39,914 nucleotides of DNA from Cetobacterium sp. ZOR0034 (GTDB lineage Bacteria > Fusobacteriota > Fusobacteriia > Fusobacteriales > Fusobacteriaceae). The notes under the pieces were generated by a model that saw nothing but the letters and a program-made list of their open reading frames with translations, was not told the DNA's origin and did no database searches. Shown here in pieces: positions 7,793-16,337 of this stretch. The DNA lies in the NCBI RefSeq assembly GCF_000799075.1, contig NZ_JTLI01000104.1, positions 1 to 39,914 of the forward strand, read 5' to 3'. A program made the translations under genes and the position numbers. Position 1 is the stretch's first letter. Each line of letters opens with the position of its first letter.

Positions 7793-7827
7793 ATAAAGAA
7801 AAAGAAGGATTTTAAAAATCCTTCTTT
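7793..7827 (-). terminator. Intrinsic terminator after the PpiD-like gene
   Basis: A 14-bp perfect inverted repeat (7801-7814 with 7814-7827, tight loop) is followed on the minus strand by a U-rich run from plus-strand 7793-7804. It lies 7 bases past the stop codon and separates the foldase unit from dnaG. Confidence 0.85.
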
Positions 7828-7834
7828 AATTTCT

Positions 7835-9583
7835 TTAATTTTCTGTAGTTCTTGTGCTTAATTCTATCTCTTTTAATGCTTCTTGAGCCTTAGCATTTAT
7901 ATAATCAGATTTAACTTGTTCCATGAATTCTGAAAGCTCTGCTTTCTTCTCTTCTACTTGAACATCTTTTCTATAAATTATATAATCTTTTTGATCTTTT
8001 ATAAATCCGATTTTATCTAATTCAGATCCATAAATTGCTTTTGCTAAATCCTCATTATATCCTAATCCTGGAATATACCCTTCTTCTGTTATTCCATCTA
8101 TCTTTTCAGAGAAAACAATTCCTGCTTCATTTTTCAAATCAGCAAAAGTTATTGTTTTATTAGTTAAATCTGCCACAATTTGAGAAACTTGCTCTAATTT
8201 AGACGCCAATGTTTCTTCAGAAGGTTCAGGAATTATTAAAATATGGCTTGCTGTAACTGTTTCATCAGCATCATTTTTTTCTTGAACAAAAATCAAATGA
8301 TAACCAAATTGAGTTTTTACAACTTCAGGATAAATCTCTCCTGCTTTTCCTGAGAAAGCTGCATCCTCAAACGGTTTTACCATATCTCCCTTTTTAAATG
8401 TTCCTAATGATCCTCCAGCTGGTCCACTTGGTCCATCTGAATTTTTTTTAGCCATTTCAGCAAAGTTTTTAGGAGTCAATTTCTTTAATAACTCCTCTGC
8501 CTTTACTTTTGCTACTTGATCATCAGCTTCTGTTGCTTCCACTTTTAAAATTGCTATATCAGCATCAGCACTTTTTTGTGTATCGTAGTTTAGTCTATTT
8601 TCTTCGAAAAATTCTTTTAAATCATTTTCTGTATATTTAACTTCCGATTTTAATTGAGTATAAAGCTCTTTAACAGAATTTGCAACTTGTAGATCTAAAG
8701 GTAATCCCATTTCTGGTTTTATTCCTTTTTCTTCTGAAGCTTTTAAAAGCTTTATCTCAGATTCAATTGAAGTTTTTGCTAACTCTTTTGCACCTTCAAC
8801 ATCCCCTTTTGTCATAGCTAAGCTATTCAAAATTCTCTTTGCATACTCTACATTTGTTACCTTAATTCCATCAAATTCAAACTCTTCTTTCTCTATATAG
8901 TTATCGAACGTTTTATCTAAATCCTCTAACTTCATCTCTGATCTTGCTTTTGACATCTCTTTAGCATAGATTTCAGAACCTTTTTGAGCTTTTAATCCCT
9001 GCTCAATTTGAGCTTGAACATTTTCTAAAGGCTGACCTTGGAACATTGTATATTTATAATCTGCATAATAATCTGCAATCTCCTCTGGAGTTATCTTTAC
9101 TTCTGCTCCTATCATATCAGAAACTTTTTGTAAAATTAAGTTTTCTCTAATCTCTTTTTCTAACGTCTTTGTTGTATACCCTTGACTTAAAAGCGCATTT
9201 TTGAATTGATCCTTATCTGGGAATGCTGCTTTTATTTGATTCATTTGTTCATCTACTTCTGAACCAGAAACCTTTACTTTAAGTTTATCTCCCATACCTA
9301 ATAAAAGATTTCTATTTATAACCTCATTAAATGCTATTACATTCATTGTCTCTGGATCTATTGTTGGCCCTAAATATCTTTTATAATTTTCAGACATTAT
9401 TGCCATAGATCTATGAGCTTCTACCATAGTAACTTTTTTTCCATTTAATTTAAAAGCCAGTTGTGAATTTGCTGAACCGCTTTTAAATGACATAGCATAA
9501 CCTGCTATTAAACTAATAAAAAAGAATACTGTTACTACCCAGATAACTGGTTTCATATTTTTTCTAAACTTTCTAATTGCCAT
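7835..9583 (-). CDS. Membrane-anchored parvulin-type peptidyl-prolyl isomerase (PpiD/SurA-like)
   Basis: The 582-residue protein has an N-terminal membrane anchor (about residues 12-32, after basic RKFRKNMK) and then a large extracytoplasmic part. Residues 43-175 resemble the SurA/PpiD N-terminal chaperone segment. A parvulin domain runs from about 338 to 437 (NFAEMAKKNSDGPSGPAGGSLG, then GDMVKPFEDAAF and TQFGYHLIFV). A second, degenerate parvulin-like unit starts at ASHILI (445-450) and lacks the later signature. The layout matches PpiD, a periplasmic folding factor for exported and outer-membrane proteins. GGAGGGG precedes the ATG. It lies 31 bases after the response regulator gene, probably in the same transcript, and a strong terminator follows. 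Confidence 0.88.
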   Translation of the reverse strand: MAIRKFRKNMKPVIWVVTVFFFISLIAGYAMSFKSGSANSQLAFKLNGKKVTMVEAHRSMAIMSENYKRYLGPTIDPETMNVIAFNEVINRNLLLGMGDKLKVKVSGSEVDEQMNQIKAAFPDKDQFKNALLSQGYTTKTLEKEIRENLILQKVSDMIGAEVKITPEEIADYYADYKYTMFQGQPLENVQAQIEQGLKAQKGSEIYAKEMSKARSEMKLEDLDKTFDNYIEKEEFEFDGIKVTNVEYAKRILNSLAMTKGDVEGAKELAKTSIESEIKLLKASEEKGIKPEMGLPLDLQVANSVKELYTQLKSEVKYTENDLKEFFEENRLNYDTQKSADADIAILKVEATEADDQVAKVKAEELLKKLTPKNFAEMAKKNSDGPSGPAGGSLGTFKKGDMVKPFEDAAFSGKAGEIYPEVVKTQFGYHLIFVQEKNDADETVTASHILIIPEPSEETLASKLEQVSQIVADLTNKTITFADLKNEAGIVFSEKIDGITEEGYIPGLGYNEDLAKAIYGSELDKIGFIKDQKDYIIYRKDVQVEEKKAELSEFMEQVKSDYINAKAQEALKEIELSTRTTEN

Positions 9584-9614
9584 TTTTTAACCCCTCCGAA
9601 AATTTTGTAAAATA

Positions 9615-11000
9615 TTATTTTGTATCTAATCCGTACTTTCTTATTTTCTCATAAAGAGTTGTTCTTCCAATTCCTAAAAGCTTAGAAGTTTCCTGCTTAT
9701 TCCATCTTGTTTTTTGTAATGCCATAGCTATTACAACTTTTTCAACTTCATCTAAAGCATAGATCTCTTGCTCTAATATATTTTTTAAAGGTCCTACTCC
9801 AATTACAGTTTTATTTTCAACTGTATCAGATTTCATTTTAATTTCTAAAGGTAAATCCTCTACATCAATATTTCTATCGTTACATAAAATTACCATTCTT
9901 TCAATCATGTTTTTTAACTCTCTAATATTTCCAGGGTATGAATATTCCATTAAATATTTCATAGCATCTCCAGAAATTACAGGAATCTCTCTTCTTAAAT
10001 CTTTTACTATTTTATTTAAGAAATAGTTTGCTAACATAGGAATATCATCTTTTCTATCTCTTAGAGGTGGAACTTCAATTGGGAAAGCTGTTAATCTATG
10101 GTATAAATCTTTTCTGAATTTACCTTTTTCAGTTTCCTCTTTTAAATCTCTATTTGTTGAAACAATAAATCTAACATCTACTCTTCTAGATTTATTTCCT
10201 CCAACTCTTCTGAACTCTCCATATTCAATAACTCTTAAAACTTTAGATTGAGCTTTTAAATCCATAGCTGAAATCTCATCTAAGAATACAGTTCCTCCAT
10301 CAGCCTCTTCTAAAATTCCCTTTTTACTTGTTGTCGCTCCTAAGAAAGCTCCTCTTTCATATCCAAATAACTCTCTTTCGATTAAATCTTCTGGTAATGA
10401 AGCACAAGAGATTGTGATGTAGTTTTCTTTTCTTCTATCACTTTTCTTAAATATCTCTTTAGCAATTAACTCTTTTCCTACTCCGTTTTCTCCAGTTATT
10501 AAAACTGTTAAATCACTTTCAGCAACCTTCTCGATTAAGTTTTTAACCTCTTTAACTCTTGCAGATTGTCCAATGATTTCATTTTCATCTTCGCTATCTG
10601 AAAGTTTCTCTTCTAATTTTCTTTTCTCTTTTACAATTTCTAAGTTTCTTAAAGCTGGTATCATTATTCTGTTCATTTCTTTTACATCTACTGGTTTTAA
10701 TAAGTAGTTATAAATATCAGCTTCCTTCATTTCTTGAATTAAAGCTTCGTTTTCTTCGTCTAATAATCCGATTACAACAAAGTCCTTTCCTATTCCATTT
10801 AATTTTCTTTTTGCTTCTGAGAAGTTAAACCAAGTTAAGTATTCATCTAATAATACCACATCAAAGTCACTCTCTCTTAACATATCTAACGCATCTAACA
10901 GGTTATTAAATGTAATTATTTCATAAACTTCTGACAAAGCTTTTCTTACTTGTTTTAACGTTTCTTTTCTTTCTGAAACTACTAATATCGATTTTTTCAT
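9615..11000 (-). CDS. NtrC-family response regulator with GAFLGA loop
   Basis: The 461-residue protein has an N-terminal receiver domain (phosphoacceptor Asp52 in VVLLDEY, Lys102 in LLKP), a AAA+ domain with Walker A GENGVGKE (170-177), Walker B VFLDE ending at Asp241-Glu242 and arginine-finger region FRKDLYHRL, and a C-terminal Fis-type helix-turn-helix (about 420-458). In the receiver, the usual acidic pair near the N-terminus is S9-E10. The sigma-54 contact loop, normally GAFTGA, reads GAFLGA (217-222), so ordinary sigma-54 activation is uncertain. No sensor kinase gene is adjacent. It has its own promoter with an inverted repeat over the -35 box and precedes a foldase gene, hinting at an envelope-related role. 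Confidence 0.92.
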   Translation of the reverse strand: MKKSILVVSERKETLKQVRKALSEVYEIITFNNLLDALDMLRESDFDVVLLDEYLTWFNFSEAKRKLNGIGKDFVVIGLLDEENEALIQEMKEADIYNYLLKPVDVKEMNRIMIPALRNLEIVKEKRKLEEKLSDSEDENEIIGQSARVKEVKNLIEKVAESDLTVLITGENGVGKELIAKEIFKKSDRRKENYITISCASLPEDLIERELFGYERGAFLGATTSKKGILEEADGGTVFLDEISAMDLKAQSKVLRVIEYGEFRRVGGNKSRRVDVRFIVSTNRDLKEETEKGKFRKDLYHRLTAFPIEVPPLRDRKDDIPMLANYFLNKIVKDLRREIPVISGDAMKYLMEYSYPGNIRELKNMIERMVILCNDRNIDVEDLPLEIKMKSDTVENKTVIGVGPLKNILEQEIYALDEVEKVVIAMALQKTRWNKQETSKLLGIGRTTLYEKIRKYGLDTK

Positions 11001-11034
11001 TTTTCCTCCTATTTTCTATTTTCGTTAACAATGT

Positions 11035-11063
11035 ATTATAATTGATATTTTGTTATTTTTCAA
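11035..11063 (-). promoter_or_regulatory. Sigma-70 promoter of the response regulator/foldase unit
   Basis: On the minus strand TTGAAA (11058-11063) and TATAAT (11035-11040) are separated by 17 bases; predicted start is near 11028. A strong AGGAGG ribosome-binding site follows in the leader. The presence of a good sigma-70 promoter shows that this unit itself need not depend on sigma-54. Confidence 0.75.
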
Positions 11064-11077
11064 GACTTTTTTGAAAA
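11057..11077. promoter_or_regulatory. Operator-like inverted repeat over the -35 box
   Basis: TTTTCAA (11057-11063), a 7-base spacer and TTGAAAA (11071-11077) form a perfect 7-bp inverted repeat that covers the -35 element. The position fits a repressor or autoregulatory site. AT-rich sequence makes chance repeats common, so the call is weak. Confidence 0.35.
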
Positions 11078-11099
11078 TTTCTGTTCTAGATTATTTCAA

Positions 11100-11129
11100 A
11101 GAGTTTCACTCTAAACATTAGTTCTAATT
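11100..11129. repeat. Two short inverted repeats between tetR and the response regulator
   Basis: AGAGT-TTC-ACTCT (11100-11112) and ATTAG-TT-CTAAT (11118-11129) lie 37-66 bases upstream of the -35 box of the response regulator promoter. They may be binding sites for the response regulator or for the TetR-type protein encoded just upstream, or part of a weak tetR terminator. No experimental or comparative support is available. Confidence 0.3.
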
Positions 11130-11159
11130 TTTAGGCTTTTTTCCTTTTTTTTACACTAC

Positions 11160-11768
11160 CTATTTTACTATCGATTTCAAAAACAGATTATAATACATAT
11201 CTATCTCTTTATCTATGTCTAAAGTAGCATATTTTTCTACCATTTTTTTATAACTTTCTTCACTTGTTACTGAAACTCCAGTTTGTGTAATTAAAAATAA
11301 CAATAATGCAGTTAAAGATGAACTTAGCATTGTTCTTATTTTTTCAATCTCATCTTTATATTCATCTTTTATATGCTCTTTATTGTTTGCTAAAAACTCG
11401 CTAAAAATTATATCTCTTTTCATATATTCATCATAAGTTAAGTTTATCTCTCCGTTTTCATATATTTTTGCGAATAAAAACAGATTATATCTATCATCTC
11501 TTAAACTTAATCTTCTTCTTACTATCATTTTTAGTTTATCTTCAAAAGGTATATCTAAATCTCCAACCTCTTTTAAAAATTCTCTTCTGCTTATTACAGA
11601 GTTATCCATTATCTCCTGTAACAACTCCTCTTTACTCTTAAAATAGTAATAGAAACCTCCTTTGGCCATTTCTAAAACATTTGCTATATCCTCTATCTTC
11701 GTATTTCTTATTCCATTTGCTGCAAATAAAATTGTTGCAGTTCTTTTTATACGATCTCTTTTAGTCAC
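11160..11768 (-). CDS. TetR/AcrR-family transcriptional regulator
   Basis: The 202-residue protein has the TetR N-terminal helix-turn-helix: RIKRTATILFAANGIRNTKIEDIANVLEMAKGG-type spacing with the diagnostic GGFYYYFKSKEELL (residues about 37-50). The rest is an all-helical ligand-binding and dimerisation domain whose sequence does not reveal an inducer. It follows rseP by 22 bases and may be the last gene of the uppS-rseP string. Two inverted repeats lie between it and the response regulator gene. The regulated genes are unknown; self-regulation or control of the neighbouring unit is possible. Confidence 0.92.
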   Translation of the reverse strand: MTKRDRIKRTATILFAANGIRNTKIEDIANVLEMAKGGFYYYFKSKEELLQEIMDNSVISRREFLKEVGDLDIPFEDKLKMIVRRRLSLRDDRYNLFLFAKIYENGEINLTYDEYMKRDIIFSEFLANNKEHIKDEYKDEIEKIRTMLSSSLTALLLFLITQTGVSVTSEESYKKMVEKYATLDIDKEIDMYYNLFLKSIVK

Positions 11769-11790
11769 AATACCACATCCTTATTTTTAA

Positions 11791-12819
11791 TTAAATTTTA
11801 AAAATATTAAATAAATCATTAGCAGTTGCAAATATTATAAGACCAAACAACAGTAACATTCCTGCTGTATGAACTCTTTCTTCTAGCTTTTTATCAACTT
11901 TTATTCCTACTAACTCTAAAATTACAAATATTATTCTTCCACCATCTAAAGCAGGGAATGGTAATAAATTAAATATACCTACATTTACAGATAAAATAGC
12001 TAGCAACCACACCAGTATTCCAGAACTTTGACTTCTACTAGCATCTCCCACAACTTTTACTATCCCTACAGGTCCACTTATATCTTTCGCTTTTACCTTT
12101 CCTGTTAAAAGCATCTTTACTCCACCTAAAGTATCTTCAAAGACACCTACAAATATTTTTGAAGCTTGCTTCACTCCTTCAACTACTCCAAATTTTTCAA
12201 AAGTATACTCTGGAATTATCCCCATTATAGGAGCTCTTTCATCACTTACTTTTGTTAAAGGAACTTGAAGATCTAAATCTTTTCCATCTCTTTCTACAAC
12301 AATATCTAAAATGTCCTTAGTTGCAGAATCTTTTGAAACGGTTTCACCTATATCACTCCATGTAACTATCTTTACACCTTCAATCTCTTTTATTACATCT
12401 TTCTCTTTTAAAACAGTTGAAGCTTTAACATCTTTTATTATACTTCCTACTACAGGATTTGTATTTTGAACTCCCTTACCTGAAGCAAATGTAACTCCTA
12501 GTATAACTAAAAATGCTAACATAAAGTTCATAAATACACCCGCAAACAAAACTGTAAATCTTGCAAGAGGGGATTTACTATTAAATCCATTTTCAACTTT
12601 ACTATCTACTTCCATACCATCTATATTTACAAAACCACCAATTGGTATTATTCTCACCGAATATAATGTTCTTCCTGTGTAGTAAGAATATAGTTCTGGT
12701 CCCATTCCTATTGCAAACTCTGAAACAGGCATTCTAAAAAATCTAGCCGCTAAAAAATGTCCTAACTCATGTATAAAAATTATAACTCCTAGTAGCAGTA
12801 GCGCTATCAATATATCCAT
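11791..12819 (-). CDS. rseP: Site-2 intramembrane zinc metalloprotease RseP/RasP
   Basis: RseP-type proteases cut membrane-embedded substrates such as anti-sigma factors and signal-peptide remnants. The 342-residue protein has the zinc motif HELGH (17-21) in the first membrane helix, a single PDZ domain (about 115-200), and the second active-site motif NLLPFPALDGGR in the C-terminal membrane part, which supplies the third zinc ligand, Asp. Hydrophobic segments are visible near 1-25, 90-112, 262-290 and 318-336. The gene order uppS-cdsA-dxr-(tmk)-rseP matches the widespread envelope cluster. Confidence 0.96.
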   Translation of the reverse strand: MDILIALLLLGVIIFIHELGHFLAARFFRMPVSEFAIGMGPELYSYYTGRTLYSVRIIPIGGFVNIDGMEVDSKVENGFNSKSPLARFTVLFAGVFMNFMLAFLVILGVTFASGKGVQNTNPVVGSIIKDVKASTVLKEKDVIKEIEGVKIVTWSDIGETVSKDSATKDILDIVVERDGKDLDLQVPLTKVSDERAPIMGIIPEYTFEKFGVVEGVKQASKIFVGVFEDTLGGVKMLLTGKVKAKDISGPVGIVKVVGDASRSQSSGILVWLLAILSVNVGIFNLLPFPALDGGRIIFVILELVGIKVDKKLEERVHTAGMLLLFGLIIFATANDLFNIFKI

Positions 12820-12830
12820 TCTTCCTCCTG

Positions 12831-13517
12831 TTATAAAGTTTTCATTACAAGATTATATATCTCATCTGAAATCTCTTCAATTGTTTTAAGTCTTCCATCT
12901 TCAACACATTTTATCTCTAACCAAGAATATTTTTTCGAAATTTCACAAGCATTTGAATGAGATTTTTTTAAATAATCCGCATCTTTTTCATGAATATCTT
13001 TTTTTGCTTCTCCGGTAATTTTATTTTTTCTCTGAGCCATCAATTTTTCAGCCGTCTCAGTAGGCATATTTAAAAATATAACTAAATCTGGTTTTGGAAT
13101 CCCCATTTTATTATACTCTAAATCTTCTAACCAATCCAAATATGAATTTTTCTCTTTTTCATCATCTATTTTCGAAGCCTGATGAACCATATTTGACGTT
13201 GTATATCTATCTGTTACAATCACTCCACCTTCATTGTAAAAAATACCCCAATCTTTTTTGAATGACGCATATCTATCTATAGCGTACATCGTTGAAGCTG
13301 GATACGGATTAACAGCTGTTGCATCCATTCCAAATTCTCCTGCTAAATACATTTTTACCGGTGCACAAGCTGGACTTTCATAGTTAGGAAACGATATCTT
13401 TCTAATTTTTTCAATTTTCTCTGATAATCTCTCAAATAAAAGAGCTGTTTGAGTCTCTTTTCCACTTGAGTCTGTTCCCTCTATTACTATTAATTTTCCT
13501 TTTTTAATATTTTGCAT
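12831..13517 (-). CDS. tmk: Thymidylate kinase-like (dTMP kinase) protein
   Basis: The 228-residue protein is a P-loop nucleoside-monophosphate kinase: Walker [11 protein letters not shown] (14-23), the [10 protein letters not shown] and [13 protein letters not shown] substrate/DRx segments, [10 protein letters not shown] strand and a lid region ([26 protein letters not shown]). It matches the thymidylate kinase family, which makes dTDP from dTMP. The P-loop with DSSGKETQ and the long lid resemble the clostridial/eukaryote-like branch more than E. coli Tmk, so the exact substrate is slightly less certain. Its start overlaps the end of dxr by 14 bases and rseP follows after 11 bases. Confidence 0.85.
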   Translation of the reverse strand: MQNIKKGKLIVIEGTDSSGKETQTALLFERLSEKIEKIRKISFPNYESPACAPVKMYLAGEFGMDATAVNPYPASTMYAIDRYASFKKDWGIFYNEGGVIVTDRYTTSNMVHQASKIDDEKEKNSYLDWLEDLEYNKMGIPKPDLVIFLNMPTETAEKLMAQRKNKITGEAKKDIHEKDADYLKKSHSNACEISKKYSWLEIKCVEDGRLKTIEEISDEIYNLVMKTL

Positions 13518-14658
13518 AATTATTATAAACCCACTTTCTTGTTTCTTTATCTGTCTCTTTTATAACCTCTAAAGAGTCCACCTCTTTAACTTGATGTTCT
13601 TGCATAGCTCTCTCTATTATCTCATAAATTTCTAAAAACTTAATTTGTCCTTTTAAAAACAGCTCTACAGCAACTTCATTTGCTGAATTGAAAACACAAG
13701 GCATTGTTTTTCCTACTCTACCAGCTTTAAAAGCTAAGTCTACTCCTTTAAAGACATCACTATCTACTTCATCAAATGTCAACTCTTTTAATCTTTTCAA
13801 ATTCAATCTCTCTAACTCAGAACTCTCCTCTCTTTTTGGATAAGTAAAAGCATATTGAATTGGTAACTTCATATCAGGAACACCAATCTGAGCTATTATT
13901 GAACTATCTTTAAATTCAACCATCGAATGAATTATACTTTGTGGATGTACTAGAACTTCAATATTATCATAATCTATATTAAATAACATATGAGCCTCAA
14001 TTACCTCTAACCCTTTATTTATTAAAGTTGATGAATCTATTGTTATCTTTCTTCCCATAGACCAATTAGGATGTTTTAAAGCTTGTTCTACTGTTACCTC
14101 TTTTAAATCCTCTAATTTTTTCCCTCTAAATGTTCCACCACTCGCAGTTATAATCAAAGTTTTTACTTCATCTTTAGAACTTCCTTGCATACTTTGGAAA
14201 AGTGCTGAATGCTCACTGTCAACAGGTATAATCTCAGCTTTCGGATATTTTTTTAAAAGGTTATTTATATATTCTCCAGCTGCAACCATTGTTTCTTTAT
14301 TTGCAAGAGCTATTCTCTTCTCTTTTTTTATAGCTTCTACAGTTGCTTCAATTCCTATTGCACCACTTATTGCTGTTAAAACTATGTCTGCTTCATCTAA
14401 AGCTCCCATACTTTTTAATCCATCATCTCCAAAATAGATTACCTTTTTAGGGTACATCTCTTTCAACTCTTCAGCTTTATTTTTATCTCCAATACATATA
14501 TATTTAGGGTCAAACTTCTCAATCTGCTCCTTTAACAACTCAAAATTAGAATACCCTGATATTCCTAAAACTTTAAACTCTTCATTTTTTGCTGCTATAA
14601 CTTTCAAAGCGTTTGTTCCAATACTTCCCGTAGAACCTAAAATAGTTATATTTTTCAT
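13504..14658 (-). CDS. dxr: 1-deoxy-D-xylulose 5-phosphate reductoisomerase
   Basis: Dxr catalyses the first committed step of the MEP isoprenoid pathway, making 2-C-methyl-D-erythritol 4-phosphate with NADPH. The 384-residue protein has the NADPH-binding GSTGSIG (8-14), [12 protein letters not shown], the metal and substrate motif [18 protein letters not shown], and [27 protein letters not shown]-type segments characteristic of the family. Length is normal. It lies with uppS and cdsA, which use isoprenoid and phospholipid precursors. A hairpin terminator lies between cdsA and this gene, and GAGGAG precedes its ATG. Confidence 0.97.
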   Translation of the reverse strand: MKNITILGSTGSIGTNALKVIAAKNEEFKVLGISGYSNFELLKEQIEKFDPKYICIGDKNKAEELKEMYPKKVIYFGDDGLKSMGALDEADIVLTAISGAIGIEATVEAIKKEKRIALANKETMVAAGEYINNLLKKYPKAEIIPVDSEHSALFQSMQGSSKDEVKTLIITASGGTFRGKKLEDLKEVTVEQALKHPNWSMGRKITIDSSTLINKGLEVIEAHMLFNIDYDNIEVLVHPQSIIHSMVEFKDSSIIAQIGVPDMKLPIQYAFTYPKREESSELERLNLKRLKELTFDEVDSDVFKGVDLAFKAGRVGKTMPCVFNSANEVAVELFLKGQIKFLEIYEIIERAMQEHQVKEVDSLEVIKETDKETRKWVYNNYAKY

Positions 14659-14688
14659 ACTCTACTCCTCTTAAATTGTGTATTCTCT

Positions 14689-14719
14689 AAAAAAATGGTA
14701 GCTTTTTTTACAAGCTACC
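14689..14719 (-). terminator. Intrinsic terminator between cdsA and dxr
   Basis: GGTAGCTT (14697-14704) pairs perfectly with AAGCTACC (14712-14719) around a 7-nt loop, and the minus-strand transcript continues with a run of seven U from plus-strand 14689-14695. The next gene starts only 31 bases on without a clear promoter, so partial readthrough is likely. Confidence 0.75.
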
Positions 14720-14726
14720 CTATTTT

Positions 14727-15539
14727 TTAAATAAGTTTTAATAAATAATATACAGTTGGAACTACAAATAGCATACTGTCAAATCTATCTAATATTCCTC
14801 CATGTTCTCCTAACAGCTTACCTGAGTCTTTAACTTTGAATTCTCTTTTAAACATAGACTCTCCTAAGTCACCTATTTGAGCTACTATACTTATTAAAAA
14901 TCCAACTACTAAAACAACTGCTGTACTAACTTCAGTATCAAAAATGTTGAAATATCTATTTATTAAATAGATTGCTAACATTGTAAAAGTAATCCCACCT
15001 ATAGATCCCTCTATAGATTTTTTAGGACTTATCGAACTGAATCCTTTTTTAAATATCTTTCTTCCAATACCCATTCCTACAAAATAAGCAAATGAATCAC
15101 AAACCCAAACTAAAATTTGAATCGTTAAAAGCCATTTACCTCCATTAGGAAGATAATTCATCAATAATAAATGCGAAAATAATCCAGAAACATAAACTAC
15201 TCCTAAAAGTGTTATCCCTATGTCTCTACTTGAATTTTCAACTTTATTTTGTAAAACTTTTTTTCCGATTAATACTATAGTGAGAATTGTTATTGGCATA
15301 AGTATCAATGTTGTATCAGTTACGTTTGAAAAATAAATAATATTTGGAACTGCCAATCCAGCTAAATAGCCTAGATTTACATCAGCTTTTTTTCCACCAA
15401 TTTCTGCCATTTTATAAAATTCAAATAATCCTACTAAAATAACAAAATTTACAAATAATAATAGTAAAAACCCTCCTTTTAACAATATTGTCATTAAAAG
15501 TGGTATCCCTATTAAAGCTACTAATATTCTATTCAACAT
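14727..15539 (-). CDS. cdsA: Phosphatidate cytidylyltransferase (CDP-diacylglycerol synthase)
   Basis: CdsA makes CDP-diacylglycerol from phosphatidate and CTP at the inner membrane, the precursor for PssA and other phospholipid enzymes. The 270-residue protein is strongly hydrophobic with about seven or eight membrane segments. The family signature is present near the C-terminus: GDLGESMFKREFKVKDSG then GEHGGILDRFDS, preceded by SPKKSIEGSIGG. The start directly abuts the uppS stop codon, so the two are co-translated. A terminator follows. Confidence 0.95.
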   Translation of the reverse strand: MLNRILVALIGIPLLMTILLKGGFLLLLFVNFVILVGLFEFYKMAEIGGKKADVNLGYLAGLAVPNIIYFSNVTDTTLILMPITILTIVLIGKKVLQNKVENSSRDIGITLLGVVYVSGLFSHLLLMNYLPNGGKWLLTIQILVWVCDSFAYFVGMGIGRKIFKKGFSSISPKKSIEGSIGGITFTMLAIYLINRYFNIFDTEVSTAVVLVVGFLISIVAQIGDLGESMFKREFKVKDSGKLLGEHGGILDRFDSMLFVVPTVYYLLKLI

Positions 15540-16226
15540 CTATTTTACTCCTCCAAAACGCCTATCTCTTTTTTGATAACTTTCTATTGCTTTTATCAAC
15601 TCAGCTTTATCAAAGTCTGGCCAATAAGTATCTGTTACATATATTTCAGAATAGGCTATCTGCCACAATAAAAAATTAGAAATTCTTATCTCTCCACTTG
15701 TTCTTATTAATAACTCTGGATCTGGTAATTGATTGTATAAATATTTTTCTACAGTTTCTTCTGTTATATTTTCCTCTTTATTTTCTACAATTTTTTTTAT
15801 AGCATCAACTAATTCAGCTCTTCCTCCATAGTTAAACGCTATATTCAAAGTTATTCCCGTATTTCCTTTCGTTGCTTCCTCTAGTTTTTTAATCTCATTT
15901 AGAAGGTCTTCACTAACTCCCTCTTTTCTTCCAGAAACTAAAAATTTTACATTATTTTTCATCAATAACTTCTTTTCATTTCTTAAATAAGTTTTAAAAA
16001 GAAACATCAATGTATCAACTTCCTCTTTAGCTCTTTTCCAATTTTCAGTAGAAAAAGCATAAACTGTCAAATACTTTACTCCTAACTCACCACAAGAAGT
16101 TAGTATTTTTCTTAGTGTATCCGCTCCAGCTTTATGTCCATATGTTCTAGGCATCCCCTTGGCTTTTGCCCAACGACCATTTCCGTCCATAATAATTGCT
16201 ATGTGATTTGGTACTAATAAATTCAT
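15540..16226 (-). CDS. uppS: Isoprenyl transferase (undecaprenyl diphosphate synthase)
   Basis: UppS condenses isopentenyl diphosphate units onto farnesyl diphosphate to make the C55 carrier lipid for cell-wall and O-antigen synthesis. The 228-residue protein has the conserved IIMDGNGRWAKAKG with catalytic Asp14, RTYGHKAGADTL, FSTENWKR, FNYGGRAELVDA and the C-terminal RTSGEIRISNFLLWQIAYSE-type block followed by YWPDF. The expected P-loop-like and Glu substrate residues are present. It is the first gene of the uppS-cdsA pair, with GAGGAG before the start and a possible promoter upstream. Confidence 0.97.
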   Translation of the reverse strand: MNLLVPNHIAIIMDGNGRWAKAKGMPRTYGHKAGADTLRKILTSCGELGVKYLTVYAFSTENWKRAKEEVDTLMFLFKTYLRNEKKLLMKNNVKFLVSGRKEGVSEDLLNEIKKLEEATKGNTGITLNIAFNYGGRAELVDAIKKIVENKEENITEETVEKYLYNQLPDPELLIRTSGEIRISNFLLWQIAYSEIYVTDTYWPDFDKAELIKAIESYQKRDRRFGGVK

Positions 16227-16255
16227 CTTTTATCTCCTCTCAATAAATCACTAAA

Positions 16256-16284
16256 TTTTACCATATTTAGAACATTTTTTCCAT
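16256..16284 (-). promoter_or_regulatory. Possible promoter of uppS
   Basis: On the minus strand TAAAAT (about 16256-16261) is preceded at 17 bases by TGGAAA (about 16279-16284), a 4/6 match to the -35 consensus. The position between the nadD terminator and uppS is right. The -35 is weak, so confidence is limited. Confidence 0.4.
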
Positions 16285-16302
16285 AAAAAAAATGGCCTTT
16301 AA

Positions 16303-16336
16303 GTGAACAAAAGAGGTAGTTTTTATGCTACCTCTT
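16303..16336 (-). terminator. Hairpin terminator after nadD
   Basis: AAGAGGTAG (16311-16319) and CTACCTCTT (16328-16336) form a perfect 9-bp stem with an 8-nt loop, ending one base before the nadD stop codon. On the minus strand it is followed by UUUGUU, a modest U tract. It separates the smc-nadD unit from uppS. Confidence 0.7.
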
Positions 16337-16337
16337 T

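Noticed and set aside
7680-7834. Possible riboswitch or small gene between the foldase gene and dnaG
   Set aside because: The interval is explained by the terminator, a promoter and a small 5' hairpin; no recognised aptamer structure was seen.
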